Both the position numbers and the translations under genes were made by a program. The notes beneath the pieces were generated by a model that was not told the origin of the DNA, made no database searches, and saw only the letters and a list, made by a program, of their open reading frames with translations. Positions 42,959 to 52,710 of a stretch of 64,000 nt of DNA are shown piece after piece. Source of the stretch: Nostocoides_A vanveenii (GTDB lineage: Bacteria; Actinomycetota; Actinomycetes; Actinomycetales; Dermatophilaceae); contig NZ_BAAAPN010000035.1 of the NCBI RefSeq assembly GCF_039531165.1, positions 39,605 through 103,604 on the forward strand, in the 5' to 3' direction. The stretch's first letter is position 1, and the number at the start of each line of letters is the position of its first letter.

Positions 42959-43963
42959 ATGTCACTGCCGACCAGTACCCGCCAGATCGTCCTTGCCCAG
43001 CGCCCCGACGGCTGGCCCATCGACGCCGACTTCCGCCTCGAGACGGCCGACCTGCCCGATCTCGGGCCCGGCGAGGTGCTCGTCCGCAACACCGTGATGT
43101 CGGTCGACCCCTATATGCGCGGCCGGATGAACGACGTGAAGTCCTATATCCCGCCCTTCCAGATCGACGCCCCGCTCGACGGGGGCGCGGTCGGTGAGGT
43201 CATCGCGTCGACCAGTGCCGAGCACCCGTTGGGCTCCCACGTCCTGCACGGCCTCGGCTGGCGCGAGCACGCCGTCGTTCCCGCGCGCGGCGCGACGGTC
43301 ATCGACACCACCCTCGCTCCCGAGTCGGCCTATCTCGGCGTGCTCGGAATGCCCGGGCTGACCGCGTATGCCGGCTTGGTCGCCGCCGCCGAGTTCCAGC
43401 CCGGCGACGCGGTCTTTGTCTCCGGGGCAGCCGGGGCGGTCGGCTCCCTCGTCGGCCAGATCGCGCGGCTCAAAGGTGCCTCGCGGGTCGTCGGCAGCGC
43501 CGGTAGCCCTGCCAAGGTCCACCATCTGCGGGATCTCGGCTTCGATGCGGCCTTCGACTATCACGACGGGGTCGCCGCGGAATTGAAGGCCGCAGCCCCC
43601 GACGGCATCGATGTCTACTTCGACAATGTCGGCGGCGACCATCTCGAAGCGGCGCTCTCCCGCCTGAATCTCAACGGCCGCGTGGCGATGTGTGGCGCCA
43701 TCGCCCAGTACAACGAGACCGAGCCCTCCGCCGCACCCCGCAACCTTGCCCTCGTCATCGGCAAGAATCTGACGTTACGCGGTTTCATCGTCGCCAAATA
43801 CGCGAGCCTGCGGCCGCAGTTCCTGGCCGAAGTCGGGCCGTGGCTGGCCGCCGGCGAGATCCGCTATGACGAGACCTTCCGCGACGGCCTAGACAGCGCC
43901 CCACAGGCCTTCATCGACCTGCTCGGCGGTGCCAACACCGGCAAGATGCTCGTCCGCCTCTGA
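42959..43963 (+). CDS. NADP-dependent medium-chain oxidoreductase (CurA/YncB type)
   Basis: This 334-residue enzyme belongs to the zinc-free MDR branch that reduces enones (prostaglandin reductase, CurA, YncB). Signatures are VLVRNTVMSVDPYMRGRM, YLGVLGMPGLTAYAGL, SGAAGAVGSLVGQIA and the late GFIVAKYASLRPQFLAEV. No zinc-binding cysteines are present. GAGG lies 9 nt before ATG 42959; an ATG three codons earlier overlaps that site. Substrate unknown. Confidence 0.93.
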   Translation: MSLPTSTRQIVLAQRPDGWPIDADFRLETADLPDLGPGEVLVRNTVMSVDPYMRGRMNDVKSYIPPFQIDAPLDGGAVGEVIASTSAEHPLGSHVLHGLGWREHAVVPARGATVIDTTLAPESAYLGVLGMPGLTAYAGLVAAAEFQPGDAVFVSGAAGAVGSLVGQIARLKGASRVVGSAGSPAKVHHLRDLGFDAAFDYHDGVAAELKAAAPDGIDVYFDNVGGDHLEAALSRLNLNGRVAMCGAIAQYNETEPSAAPRNLALVIGKNLTLRGFIVAKYASLRPQFLAEVGPWLAAGEIRYDETFRDGLDSAPQAFIDLLGGANTGKMLVRL

Positions 43964-44001
43964 CCAAGCAGCGTTCCGCGGCCGTCGTGCGTCAGTAGGT
44001 C

Positions 44002-44499
44002 ATGGTGGTCGCCGTGCACGCCGACTTCGAGGCCTGGGTGGCCGCCCACGAAGCTGCCCTGTTGCGCTTCGGCTACCTCCTGACCGGCAATGCCCAGGCC
44101 GCCGAGGAGGCCGTGCAGGCGGCGCTGACCACGGCATACGTCAATTGGGAACGTATCAGCGAGGCCGATCACCCCGATCGCTATGTGCGGCGGATGATCG
44201 CCAACGCACACATTTCCCGGTGGCGACGCTGGGATCAGCGGGTCACGCCCGTCGCCGAGGTCCGCCGGGCCGAGGCGCCCGATCTGGCGGGCACCGTCGC
44301 GGAGCGCGACGCGATCTGGCACGTATGCCGTGCCCTCCCGCCGCGGCAGCGCGCCGTCGTCGTGCTCCGCTTCTACGAAGATCTCGACCACGCCGAGATC
44401 GCTGCCCTCCTCGGCATCGGGGAGTCGAGCGTTCGGTCGGCCCTGCACCGAGCGCTGGCGAGCATGCGCACCGCCCTGAGCCAGGAGGACGCCACATGA
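44002..44499 (+). CDS. SigE-family ECF sigma factor
   Basis: This 165-residue sigma factor has region 2 (LLRFGYLLTGNAQAAEEAVQ, then WERISEADHPDRYVRRMI) and region 4 (LPPRQRAVVVLRFYEDLDH, then ESSVRSALHRALASMR). The pattern and short length match the actinobacterial SigE family with no classical anti-sigma domain partner. Its stop overlaps the ATG of a membrane-anchored protein (ATGA), which is the likely regulator or output. Confidence 0.92.
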   Translation: MVVAVHADFEAWVAAHEAALLRFGYLLTGNAQAAEEAVQAALTTAYVNWERISEADHPDRYVRRMIANAHISRWRRWDQRVTPVAEVRRAEAPDLAGTVAERDAIWHVCRALPPRQRAVVVLRFYEDLDHAEIAALLGIGESSVRSALHRALASMRTALSQEDAT

Positions 44500-45761
44500 C
44501 GACGCCTACCGACGACGACCTCGAAGCCCTCGTCCGATCGACACTCAAGGAGCAGGCGGGCAACGCCCCAGCCGCCCTCGCTCTGCAGATTGGCGCGCAT
44601 CGGTCCATGACGATGCCGCCCTTAGCCCACCCAGTGCCGGGAGGGGCACCAGTCCGGGTTGGGCCACAAACGCCGTCTCGGCGCAGGTTGCGGTGGGTTC
44701 CCATCGGCGCCGCTATCGCCGCGGGAGCGGGGGTCGTGGCACTGGCCGTGAGCCCGACGCTGTCCGGTCCCGAGACGCGGGGGCCTGGGAGGACAGCCAC
44801 TCAGGCGTCGTCATCACTCGCCGCGCCGTCGCCCTCGGACGCTCCGGACGGCCCGATCCGGGGCATCCCGCCGCTGCCCGTTACCCCGGACGGCTGGCGC
44901 GTGGAGTCCTATGGTGCAGCCTCACTCGCGGTGCCGGCCACGTGGGGTTGGGGCGGTTCGCCCGGCAGCACGGCGTTCGCCGGCGATCTCTGCACGGCCC
45001 GATTCGCGCTCGTCGTCCCCGGCTCGGGTGAAGGCGATTCGACCACGCCTTTCGTGGGCCGACCCTTCGGCCCGTCACTTGTGGATTGCCCCGGCGTGCC
45101 CTACCCGGGAGTCGACGCCGTGTGGTTCGCCTCCCCCTATGCCGCAGGGAGCGAGAAACTCCCCGACGGCCGGGTCGCGGAAACTCGCGCCTTCGCAGAC
45201 CAGAACATCACCGTGTTCTCGGCCGACGACGTTCTCCGGCAACGCATTCTGGGCACGCTGCACGCCCTGCGTTTCGCCGACACGCAGGGGCGAGAGATCG
45301 CGGCCCTGTCCGATGGCAACGGCTGCCCGGTGTCTCCACCCTCGCTCGAGGCACCCGGCGAAGCCACGCCCACGGGCCTGGCCGTCTGCGTCTACGAGAA
45401 GGACCGGCTGCTCTGGTCGGGTCACCGCGACGCGGCGGCCGCCAAGCAGTATGTCGACGCGGTCCACCTCGCGAGTGCGACCTTCGATGTCACCGCATGT
45501 TCGTTTGTCGCCGCCGCCCGTCAAGTCTGGATCGGCGTCCAGCGGGCAAACACCACGGGCTGGGACCGGGTCGACTACTACTGCGGCTGGCTCATCGTCA
45601 GCTACACGGCCGAAGCCGGCGGCGGCACCGGGCTCGCCACCGCAGTCGCGCCCTTGCGGCCCGCGACCGTCGCGCCGTGGGCAGGCGAGGGCATACGGGC
45701 GTATGTCCGCGGCCCGGACCCACGGCTGTCCACGCCGGAGCACCCGTACTTCCACAAGTAG
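44496..45761 (+). CDS. Membrane-anchored protein coupled to the SigE-family sigma factor
   Basis: This 421-residue protein has a short cytoplasmic N-terminus (DDDLEALVRSTLKEQAG), one TM helix at about 70-90 (VPIGAAIAAGAGVVALAVS), and a large outer part with six or more Cys. It has no zinc-finger anti-sigma motif. Translational coupling with the sigma gene and the topology suggest it modulates the sigma factor or is its main product. No named domain is recognised. Confidence 0.8.
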   Translation: MTTPTDDDLEALVRSTLKEQAGNAPAALALQIGAHRSMTMPPLAHPVPGGAPVRVGPQTPSRRRLRWVPIGAAIAAGAGVVALAVSPTLSGPETRGPGRTATQASSSLAAPSPSDAPDGPIRGIPPLPVTPDGWRVESYGAASLAVPATWGWGGSPGSTAFAGDLCTARFALVVPGSGEGDSTTPFVGRPFGPSLVDCPGVPYPGVDAVWFASPYAAGSEKLPDGRVAETRAFADQNITVFSADDVLRQRILGTLHALRFADTQGREIAALSDGNGCPVSPPSLEAPGEATPTGLAVCVYEKDRLLWSGHRDAAAAKQYVDAVHLASATFDVTACSFVAAARQVWIGVQRANTTGWDRVDYYCGWLIVSYTAEAGGGTGLATAVAPLRPATVAPWAGEGIRAYVRGPDPRLSTPEHPYFHK

Positions 45762-45807
45762 CCCGCATACCCGCTCCGCCGGAGCCGGGCTAGCTAGAGT
45801 GCGCGGC

Positions 45808-47481
45808 ATGGAATCGACAATGCAGTCACCCCCGCTCCTGATCAGTCACCTGTTGCGCTACGGCACGACCATCCACGGTGACCAGGAGGTCGTCACCTGG
45901 ACCGGTGACGGCACCACCCGGATGACGTATGCCGAGGTGGGCGCCGACGCCGCGCGGCTCGCCCACGCGCTGCGCAGCCTCGGCATCGAGGGGGACGATC
46001 GCGTCGCGACCTTCATGTGGAACAACGCCGAGCACCTGATCGCTTATCTGGCGATCCCGTCGATGGGGGCGGTCCTGCACGCGTGGAATATCCGCCTCTT
46101 CCCCGAGCAGATGGTCTATGTCGCCAACCACTCGGCCGCCAAGGTGGTCATCGTCGACAACACACTCGCACCCCCGCTGAGCAAGCTCATCCCGCACGTG
46201 AAAAACATTCGCCATGTCGTCGTCAAGGGCCCGGTCGACGACGCGGCCCGCGCGGCCTTCGAGGCCATCGACCACGTCGAGGGCGTGCACGACTGGGCCG
46301 AACTCCTTGCCGGGCAACCCGATTCCTACGATTGGCCCGAGGATCTCGATGAGAACTCGGCAGCCTCGATGTGCTACACGTCGGGCACGACGGGCAATCC
46401 CAAGGGCGTCGTCTATTCGCACCGCTCGAACTACCTGCACGCCATCGGCGCAGCGATGACGCTCGGCATCGACCAGGGTGAACGGACGCTGACGGTGGTG
46501 CCGCTCTTCCACGCCAATGCCTGGGGCTTCCCCTATCTGGCGATGGCGCGCGGCGTCAGCTTGATGATGCCCGACCGCTATTTGCAGGCCGAGCCGCTGG
46601 TCCGCTTCATCGAGGCCGAGAAGATCACCTCGGGCGCGGGCGTGCCGACTGTATGGAATGAGTTGTTGCGCGCCATGGACGCCGGCGGTCACGACACCTC
46701 CAGTTGCACGATGCTCATGGTCGGTGGCTCGGCCGCCCCACCGGCGATGATGCACGCCTTCCAGGAGCGGCACGGCATCCAGATCGTCCACGGTTGGGGG
46801 ATGACCGAGACTTCGCCGGTCGCCTCGCTCGCCTTCCCGCCCGCCAACGCCGAGGAGGGCAGCGAGGAGTACTGGAAGTACCGCTACGCCCAGGGCCGCA
46901 TCTTGATGGGCGTCGAGGCGCGCCTGATGGACTTCGACGGCAATGAAGTGCCTTGGGATGGGGAGAGCGTCGGCGAGGTCGAGGTCCGCGGCCCCTGGAT
47001 CACCGGCGCGTACTACTCCAATGGCACTGAGTCCGAGGCCGAGCTGGCCGAGGTGGCCGCGAAGTTCGACGACGGCTGGCTGCGGACCGGCGATGTCGGC
47101 TCGTTGACGCCCAATGGCTTCCTCTACCTCTCCGACCGCGCGAAAGATGTCATCAAGTCCGGCGGCGAATGGATCAGCTCAGTGGACCTGGAGAACGCGA
47201 TCATGGCGCACCCCGATGTGCTCGAGGCCTCGGTCATCGGTGTCCCCGACCCGCGATGGGACGAGCGGCCGCTGGCGAGCGTCGTGCTCCGCGAAGGGTC
47301 CGATGCGAGCGCCGAGTCCCTGCGCGCCTTCCTCGACGGCCGGGTCGCGAAGTGGCAGATCCCCGAGCGCTGGGCCTTCATCGACGAGGTGCCCAAGACC
47401 TCGGTCGGCAAGTTCGACAAGAAGGTGCTGCGGCAGCGGTATGCCGACGGCGGCCTTGATGTGCAGACGCTCGGCTCCTGA
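45808..47481 (+). CDS. Long-chain-fatty-acid-CoA ligase (FadD-type)
   Basis: This 557-residue adenylate-forming enzyme activates a carboxylic acid, probably medium or long-chain fatty acid, to its CoA ester. Motifs are the P-loop-like YTSGTTGNPKGV (about 190-201), HGWGMTETSPVASL, DGWLRTGDVGSL, and the C-terminal lysine region in KTSVGKFDKKVLR. The length and order match FadD13/AlkK-type ligases. ATG 45808 is the first start; a second ATG four codons on is possible. Confidence 0.93.
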   Translation: MESTMQSPPLLISHLLRYGTTIHGDQEVVTWTGDGTTRMTYAEVGADAARLAHALRSLGIEGDDRVATFMWNNAEHLIAYLAIPSMGAVLHAWNIRLFPEQMVYVANHSAAKVVIVDNTLAPPLSKLIPHVKNIRHVVVKGPVDDAARAAFEAIDHVEGVHDWAELLAGQPDSYDWPEDLDENSAASMCYTSGTTGNPKGVVYSHRSNYLHAIGAAMTLGIDQGERTLTVVPLFHANAWGFPYLAMARGVSLMMPDRYLQAEPLVRFIEAEKITSGAGVPTVWNELLRAMDAGGHDTSSCTMLMVGGSAAPPAMMHAFQERHGIQIVHGWGMTETSPVASLAFPPANAEEGSEEYWKYRYAQGRILMGVEARLMDFDGNEVPWDGESVGEVEVRGPWITGAYYSNGTESEAELAEVAAKFDDGWLRTGDVGSLTPNGFLYLSDRAKDVIKSGGEWISSVDLENAIMAHPDVLEASVIGVPDPRWDERPLASVVLREGSDASAESLRAFLDGRVAKWQIPERWAFIDEVPKTSVGKFDKKVLRQRYADGGLDVQTLGS

Positions 47482-47515
47482 CGGCATACGTCCTCGGAGA
47501 CGGAAACCCCGGCAA

Positions 47516-47560
47516 CCTAAACTCTGCTAACACACGTTAGGTGTGTTAGCAGAGTTTAGG
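47516..47560. terminator. 45-bp hairpin between convergent genes
   Basis: A perfect 20-bp stem (47516-47535 with 47541-47560) has a GTTAG loop. It is much more A+T-rich than its surroundings. It sits between the FadD-type gene (+) and the ABC permease gene (-), so a bidirectional terminator is most likely. Confidence 0.75.
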
Positions 47561-47577
47561 GACGGGGCCCACCGCGC

Positions 47578-50121
47578 TCACTCGGCGGCGATGGCGTCCA
47601 GGATCTGCATCTTGGCCGCGCGGCGGCCGGGCCAGACGGCCGCGAGCACGCCGACCAGGCCGGCGAGCACGAGGAAGGCCAGCAACTGGCCCCACGGGAC
47701 CGACAGCGCTGTGAAGCCCTGGTCCGAGAGGGCCCGCTGGACGGCGATCCCGAAGATCACACCCAGCACGATCCCGAGGACCGCGCCGAGGATGGCGATC
47801 ACGATCGACTCCAGGCGCAGCACGCTACGCAACTGCCGGCGGCTCAGCCCGACCGCCCGCAACAGCCCGATCTCGCGTGTCCGCTCGATCACCGACAACG
47901 CAAGGGTATTGATGATGCCGAGGAACGCGATGACGACGGCCAGGCCCAGCAGCGCATAGATGATCGCCAACATCTGATCGATCGGCTTGGACTGCTCGGC
48001 CGCATAGCCGGCGATGTCCTTGACGCTGACCGTCGGCAGGCCCGCCGTGATCTTGTCCAGGGCCGCCCCGACGGCCGCCTTGTCGGCGCCGGCTGCGGTC
48101 GTGACATACACCTGGCTGTCGCTGGGAGTGCCACCATGGGCAGCCCAGGTCGCCAACGAGACGACCGTGTCCGACGGCGACGTGCTGGCCGCGTCGAATG
48201 TTGCCGCCACCTTCGCATCGAAGGTCTTGCCCTGCAAGGAGATCGGCAAGGTCGAGCCGACCGCGACGCCGTATTCCTTGGCCTTGTCGGCCGAGAGGAT
48301 CACGGTGTTGTCGGTCAGCTTGGCGAGCAGCGCCTGGTCGTCGGTCTTGGACAGCGTCGAGACCGTCCCATAACTGGCCGGGTCGACGGCCGCAACCCAC
48401 GCCCGGTCATCGTCCTTGACCTTCGCCTGGCCCCAGCGCACCGTCGAGATGCTCGCAACTCCGGGCACCTTGGCGACCTCGGTGGCGATGCTCGGTGAGA
48501 AGTCGTTGCCGATGGAGTTGGAGATCAGGTAGTCGGCCTTGAAGTTCTTCTCGATCTCGCCCTTGAGGCTCTGCTTGGCCGAGGACCCGAAGACCGACAT
48601 CATCGACACCAGCGTCACGCCGATCATCAATGCCGACGCGGTGGCTGCCGTGCGACGCGGGTTGCGCAGCGCGTTCTCCTCGGCCATCACCCCGACAGCG
48701 CCGAAGAGGCGGCGATAGATCGAGCCGATTCCGAGGATCAGCGGCTTGCCCACCATCGGACTTGTCCCGGCGACCCCGAGCAGCACGCCCAGAATCCCGA
48801 CGCCGACCCAGATGATCGGCTTGGGCACGCCCGCGAAAAGCCCTAAAGCGAGCGCGACGGCCCCGGCGATCGTCAGCGTCGTGCCGACCAGGACACGCCG
48901 GTGCATGCTCGACTCGGCCAGCGTGACGTCATCGCGCATGGCCGCGACCGGCGGCACCGTGCCCGCCTTGCGCGCCGGCAGATAGGCCGCGAGCAGGGTC
49001 ACCAGGATGCCGACCAGATAGGAGGCGAGGATCGTCCGTGGCGCCACCACGAGCGAGGCACCCGAGAGGTCCAGCCCGATTGCCGCGAAGAGTGCCTTGA
49101 TGGCGATGGCGAGCACGAGACCGACGGCCAGTCCGACGGTCGCCCCGATCAGGCCGACCACAAAGGCCTCGACAAGCACCGAGCGCGACACCTGCTTGGC
49201 CGAGGCTCCGATGGCCCGGTAGAGCGCGAGCTCCTTCATCCGCTGGGCGACGAGGATGGAGAAGGTGTTGACGATGATGAAGGTCCCGACGACCAGCGCG
49301 ATCGCCGCGAAGATCAGCAGGAAGTAGGTGATGAACTTCATGCTGTCCTGGATCTGGGTCTGCGCCTGGGCGGCCGCCGCATCTCCGGTCACGGCCTCGG
49401 TGTCGGCGGGGAGCAGGGGTGCGACAGCAGCCTTCAACTGATCTTGGGAGGTGCCTTTGTCGCGGGTCACCCAGATGTCGTTGAAGACATTCTTGCCGCC
49501 GAGATAGAGCTGCTGCGCCTGGTGCGTGGTCCACACCGTGACGCTCGCGCCGACCAGCGAGCCGCTCATCTCCATGGTGCCGACGAGCTTCGGGCTGACC
49601 TGGGCCTGAGAGCCGGCGGTGACGATCTTGACGGTGTCGCCGACGGCATACCCACCGGTCTTCGCGGTTCGCGCGTCGAGGGTGATCTCGCCGTCCTTCG
49701 CCGGCCAGCTACCGCTGGTCAGCCGGAACATCGAGGTGTCATTGGCGGCCGGGCCGGCGGTGTAGTTGACGCCCATCCCGGGTGCGCCCTGGCCGCCGAT
49801 GAGCTTGCCCTGCTTGGTGACGACGAAGGTCGTGTAGTCGGTGACATTGCCATCGGCGCGCGCCGCGCCCTCGGCAGTGGCGAGCTTGGCAACCAGGTCC
49901 CCGGGAAGGGTGGCCCGGCTGCCATAGGTGTCGCCCGACCCGGCCGGCCGGACGACGACATCGCCGACCGAGGAGGACATGATCCCGTCGAAGGACTTGG
50001 CCAGCGTGTCGGTGAAGATGAAGGACCCGGCGACGAAGGCGACACCGAGGATGACGGCGATCGCACTCATCAATAGGCGCAATTTGCGCCCGAGAAGGGA
50101 TTTGAGACTGGCGCTCAACAC
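47578..50121 (-). CDS. ABC transporter permease with two FtsX domains (MacB-like)
   Basis: This 847-residue permease has an N-terminal TM (LLMSAIAVILGVAFVAGS) followed by an extracytoplasmic MacB-periplasmic-core-like domain, three TM helices with FtsX domain 1 (ERMKEL-like region AQRMKELALYRAIGAS), a repeated half with another TM, and FtsX domain 2 (RTREIGLLRAVGLSRRQL). The duplicated layout is typical of actinobacterial lipoprotein-type or drug exporters. The GTG at 50121 lies 4 bp after the ATPase stop. It partners the adjacent ATPase. Substrate unknown. Confidence 0.93.
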   Translation of the reverse strand: MLSASLKSLLGRKLRLLMSAIAVILGVAFVAGSFIFTDTLAKSFDGIMSSSVGDVVVRPAGSGDTYGSRATLPGDLVAKLATAEGAARADGNVTDYTTFVVTKQGKLIGGQGAPGMGVNYTAGPAANDTSMFRLTSGSWPAKDGEITLDARTAKTGGYAVGDTVKIVTAGSQAQVSPKLVGTMEMSGSLVGASVTVWTTHQAQQLYLGGKNVFNDIWVTRDKGTSQDQLKAAVAPLLPADTEAVTGDAAAAQAQTQIQDSMKFITYFLLIFAAIALVVGTFIIVNTFSILVAQRMKELALYRAIGASAKQVSRSVLVEAFVVGLIGATVGLAVGLVLAIAIKALFAAIGLDLSGASLVVAPRTILASYLVGILVTLLAAYLPARKAGTVPPVAAMRDDVTLAESSMHRRVLVGTTLTIAGAVALALGLFAGVPKPIIWVGVGILGVLLGVAGTSPMVGKPLILGIGSIYRRLFGAVGVMAEENALRNPRRTAATASALMIGVTLVSMMSVFGSSAKQSLKGEIEKNFKADYLISNSIGNDFSPSIATEVAKVPGVASISTVRWGQAKVKDDDRAWVAAVDPASYGTVSTLSKTDDQALLAKLTDNTVILSADKAKEYGVAVGSTLPISLQGKTFDAKVAATFDAASTSPSDTVVSLATWAAHGGTPSDSQVYVTTAAGADKAAVGAALDKITAGLPTVSVKDIAGYAAEQSKPIDQMLAIIYALLGLAVVIAFLGIINTLALSVIERTREIGLLRAVGLSRRQLRSVLRLESIVIAILGAVLGIVLGVIFGIAVQRALSDQGFTALSVPWGQLLAFLVLAGLVGVLAAVWPGRRAAKMQILDAIAAE

Positions 50122-50125
50122 GGCG

Positions 50126-50917
50126 CTAGACCCCCTTGGCCGAGTCGAGCCCGGTGATCCGCTCCAGGACGCGCTCGGCCGTCGGCGAGCGCATCTCGTC
50201 CACGACCTGCCCGTCGGCCAGGAAGAGCACCCGGTCGGTGTAGGACGCGGCCACCGGATCGTGGGTGACCATGACGATCGTCTGGCCGAACTCGGTGACC
50301 GAGCGCCGCAGGAAGCCGAGGATCTCGCGGCTGGCGCGGGAGTCGAGATTGCCGGTGGGCTCGTCGGCGAAGATGATCTCGGGCCGGCTGGCCAGCGCCC
50401 GCGCGCAGGCGACGCGCTGCATCTGGCCGCCGGAGAGTTCGTTGGGCCGGTGCCCCAGGCGCTCGCGCAACCCCACGGTGTCGATGATGGTGTCGAACCA
50501 CTCCATCTCCGGCTTGCGGCCGGCGATCGAGAGCGGCAGCAGGATGTTCTCCTGCGCGGTCAGGGTCGGGATCAGGTTGAAGGCCTGGAAGATGAAGCCG
50601 ATCTTGTCGCGGCGCAGCGCGGTCAGTTCCTTCTCCTTCAATGACGTCAGCTCGGTGCCGCCGATGAACACCTGGCCGCTCGTGGCCGCGTCCAGGCCGG
50701 CAGCGCAGTGCATCAGCGTCGACTTCCCGGAGCCGGACGGGCCCATGACGGCGGTGAATTCGTGGGCGTAGATGTCGACCGACACCCCGCCGAGCGCGAC
50801 GACTTGGGCGTCACCCTTGCCGTAGACCTTCGTCAGCCCGTCGGTGCGGGCGGCGATGGTGGCCGCGGGCGTGGACACGCCCGCGGCAGATGTGAGTACC
50901 CCTGCGTTGTGTTCCAT
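50126..50917 (-). CDS. ABC transporter ATPase (MacB/LolD type)
   Basis: This 263-residue ATPase has Walker A GPSGSGKST (59-67), Q-loop IFQAFNLIPTLTAQEN, signature LSGGQMQRVACARAL, Walker B IIFADEPTGNLDS and the switch His in MVTHDP. The DEPTGNLDS and FNLIPTLTA stretches mark the MacB/LolD group. It drives the FtsX-type permease encoded next. I chose ATG 50917; the region upstream shows no family sequence. Confidence 0.94.
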   Translation of the reverse strand: MEHNAGVLTSAAGVSTPAATIAARTDGLTKVYGKGDAQVVALGGVSVDIYAHEFTAVMGPSGSGKSTLMHCAAGLDAATSGQVFIGGTELTSLKEKELTALRRDKIGFIFQAFNLIPTLTAQENILLPLSIAGRKPEMEWFDTIIDTVGLRERLGHRPNELSGGQMQRVACARALASRPEIIFADEPTGNLDSRASREILGFLRRSVTEFGQTIVMVTHDPVAASYTDRVLFLADGQVVDEMRSPTAERVLERITGLDSAKGV

Positions 50918-51130
50918 GGCCCCGAAACTAACCGAGCGTCCCTGGGCCTCGCGAGGCAAAATCGCCCGGGTCGGACCCTGAGATTCGACCTGCCGGGCAA
51001 GGGTTTTCGCGCTACCGCAGGTAGGCATGCCGTGTCCTTCGACCCCGGGATCGCCCTCACCCACGCCACCGCCGCCGCAGTAGCGCCGGGGGATGCACCT
51101 TCCGCAACGGATCCCCGGCACACTTGACAG

Positions 51131-51835
51131 GTGAGCGACCGTGACCTGATCACCGGCTTCGTTGCGGATGTCGCTGTGATTCACAGCAAATCGCCGACCG
51201 GGCCAGCCATCTCTCGGGATGCCGCGTCGGTCGCCGAGTCCCTGCTCCGGCTCTGGCGGGAACCCCAGCGGGCCTACCACGACGTCACCCACCTGACCGA
51301 GATGCTCACCGCAATTGCGACCCTGAGCGCCCGGACCGGTTGCTGCGCATCGTTGCCGAATCTTGTCGCCTGGTATCACGATGCGGTCTACGACCCGGCC
51401 CGCACCGATAACGAGGCGGCTTCCGCGGCGCTCGCCAGTCGCGAGCTGGCGGGGCTGGGCATCGCGACGGCGATGGCCGAGGAGGTGGCCGCGCTGATCG
51501 AGCAGACCGCCGACCACGTGCTTCCGTCCCCGGGCACGGCGGCCGCAGTCGTCCACGACGCCGACCTGTGGATCCTCGCCTCAGGGGCGGATCGCTTCGA
51601 TGAGTACTGCGCCCAGGTGCGCCGGGAGTATGCCGCGGTGCCGGACACGGCATACGCCCACGGGCGCAGCGCAATCCTGCGCACCCTGCTCGAGCGTCCC
51701 CGCCTGTATGCCGATCCCCCCGCCGGCGCGGGCTGGGAGGAGCGCGCACGCGTCAACCTGCGGCGCGAGCTCGAGCGCTTAACCGCCGCCGGCGAGGACG
51801 GCCTCGGCGCCGGGGAGCCACCACGAGCCGGCTGA
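51131..51835 (+). CDS. Predicted HD-superfamily metal-dependent phosphohydrolase
   Basis: This 234-residue protein belongs to the family of short HD hydrolases with YHDVTHLTEM, WYHDAVYDP and a later HDADLWILA, which provide the metal-ligand His/Asp set. The closest group is the uncharacterised COG4339 type. The GTG start is 51131. The gene overlaps the convergent NUDIX gene by 57 bp. Substrate unknown. Confidence 0.85.
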   Translation: MSDRDLITGFVADVAVIHSKSPTGPAISRDAASVAESLLRLWREPQRAYHDVTHLTEMLTAIATLSARTGCCASLPNLVAWYHDAVYDPARTDNEAASAALASRELAGLGIATAMAEEVAALIEQTADHVLPSPGTAAAVVHDADLWILASGADRFDEYCAQVRREYAAVPDTAYAHGRSAILRTLLERPRLYADPPAGAGWEERARVNLRRELERLTAAGEDGLGAGEPPRAG

Positions 51836-52546
51836 CAGCTCGAGGAATTCGGCGACGCTGAGCCAGCGGGCCGGCTCGCCGTCCGCGACCACCACCTCCG
51901 GCACCGCACCCGTCACGCGCGCGGTGAAGATCGCCAAGAAGCGTCCGCCCTCGACCGGCCAGGGCGACCCGGGCAGGGGATGGAAGCGTTCGTAGCCGAC
52001 CGGGACGAGCGCGGCGGGGTCGAGCCGCACCCCGGTCTCCTCCGCCATCTCGCGGGCGGCGTTCTCGGCCGGCGTCTCGCCCGGCTCGCGCCACCCACCC
52101 GGGGCGCTCCACTCCGCGCGGCGGCGCGAGTAGACGCTCAGCACCCGCCCGAGATCGTCGCGGACATAGACGACGGCGGCGAAGGTCGCCGCGTCGGGCG
52201 GCACTCGCGTGGAGCGGACGAGGTCGACATCCGCGCGGCTGCCGTCGGGGAAGTCCACCCCGAGCACGCGAGCAATCCCCTTCTCCCCCTTGCGCTTTCG
52301 TAACCGAAGGCCGGACTGCTGAAGCATCGCGACGATGTGCGCGCTCGTCGTGGGCTGGGCGCCGGCGGCGACCAGGGCGGCATACCGCTCCTCGGGGACG
52401 TCATAGTGATCGCCCTCGAATCCGCGTCGCGGGATGCCGCAGCCCGCGGCGAAGTCGTGCAACTCGGCATACGAGATGTCCGAGATCAGGTGCGACCACA
52501 GCCGCCCGTGCGCCGGCCAGGCCGGCCGGTCGATCCAGATCGTCAC
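51779..52546 (-). CDS. DUF4031-NUDIX hydrolase
   Basis: The first ~80 of 255 residues are DUF4031 (TIWIDRPAWPAHGRLWSHL, then ELHDFAAGCGIPRRGFEGDH). From about 110 a NUDIX domain carries the box GGWREPGETPAENAARE followed by MAEETGV, matching Gx5Ex7REuxEExGu. NUDIX enzymes cleave nucleoside diphosphates linked to other groups. The GTG at 52546 begins at the DUF4031 core. The two-domain form is widespread in actinobacteria; substrate unknown. Confidence 0.9.
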   Translation of the reverse strand: MTIWIDRPAWPAHGRLWSHLISDISYAELHDFAAGCGIPRRGFEGDHYDVPEERYAALVAAGAQPTTSAHIVAMLQQSGLRLRKRKGEKGIARVLGVDFPDGSRADVDLVRSTRVPPDAATFAAVVYVRDDLGRVLSVYSRRRAEWSAPGGWREPGETPAENAAREMAEETGVRLDPAALVPVGYERFHPLPGSPWPVEGGRFLAIFTARVTGAVPEVVVADGEPARWLSVAEFLELSAGSWWLPGAEAVLAGGG

Positions 52547-52710
52547 GCGCCCATCCTCCCCTGCCGGGCCCGGCGTGCGAGGCCGAAGAAGTCCGATGCG
52601 ACACAACCCACCCGCGGGATCCCGCGTGTGGGGGCGTGCACGCCGACGAACTCCATCCGCAGGCGTGCCCGCCAAGGCGGTGCCCCCGGAGCATCGTCCA
52701 CCACAGGCAG

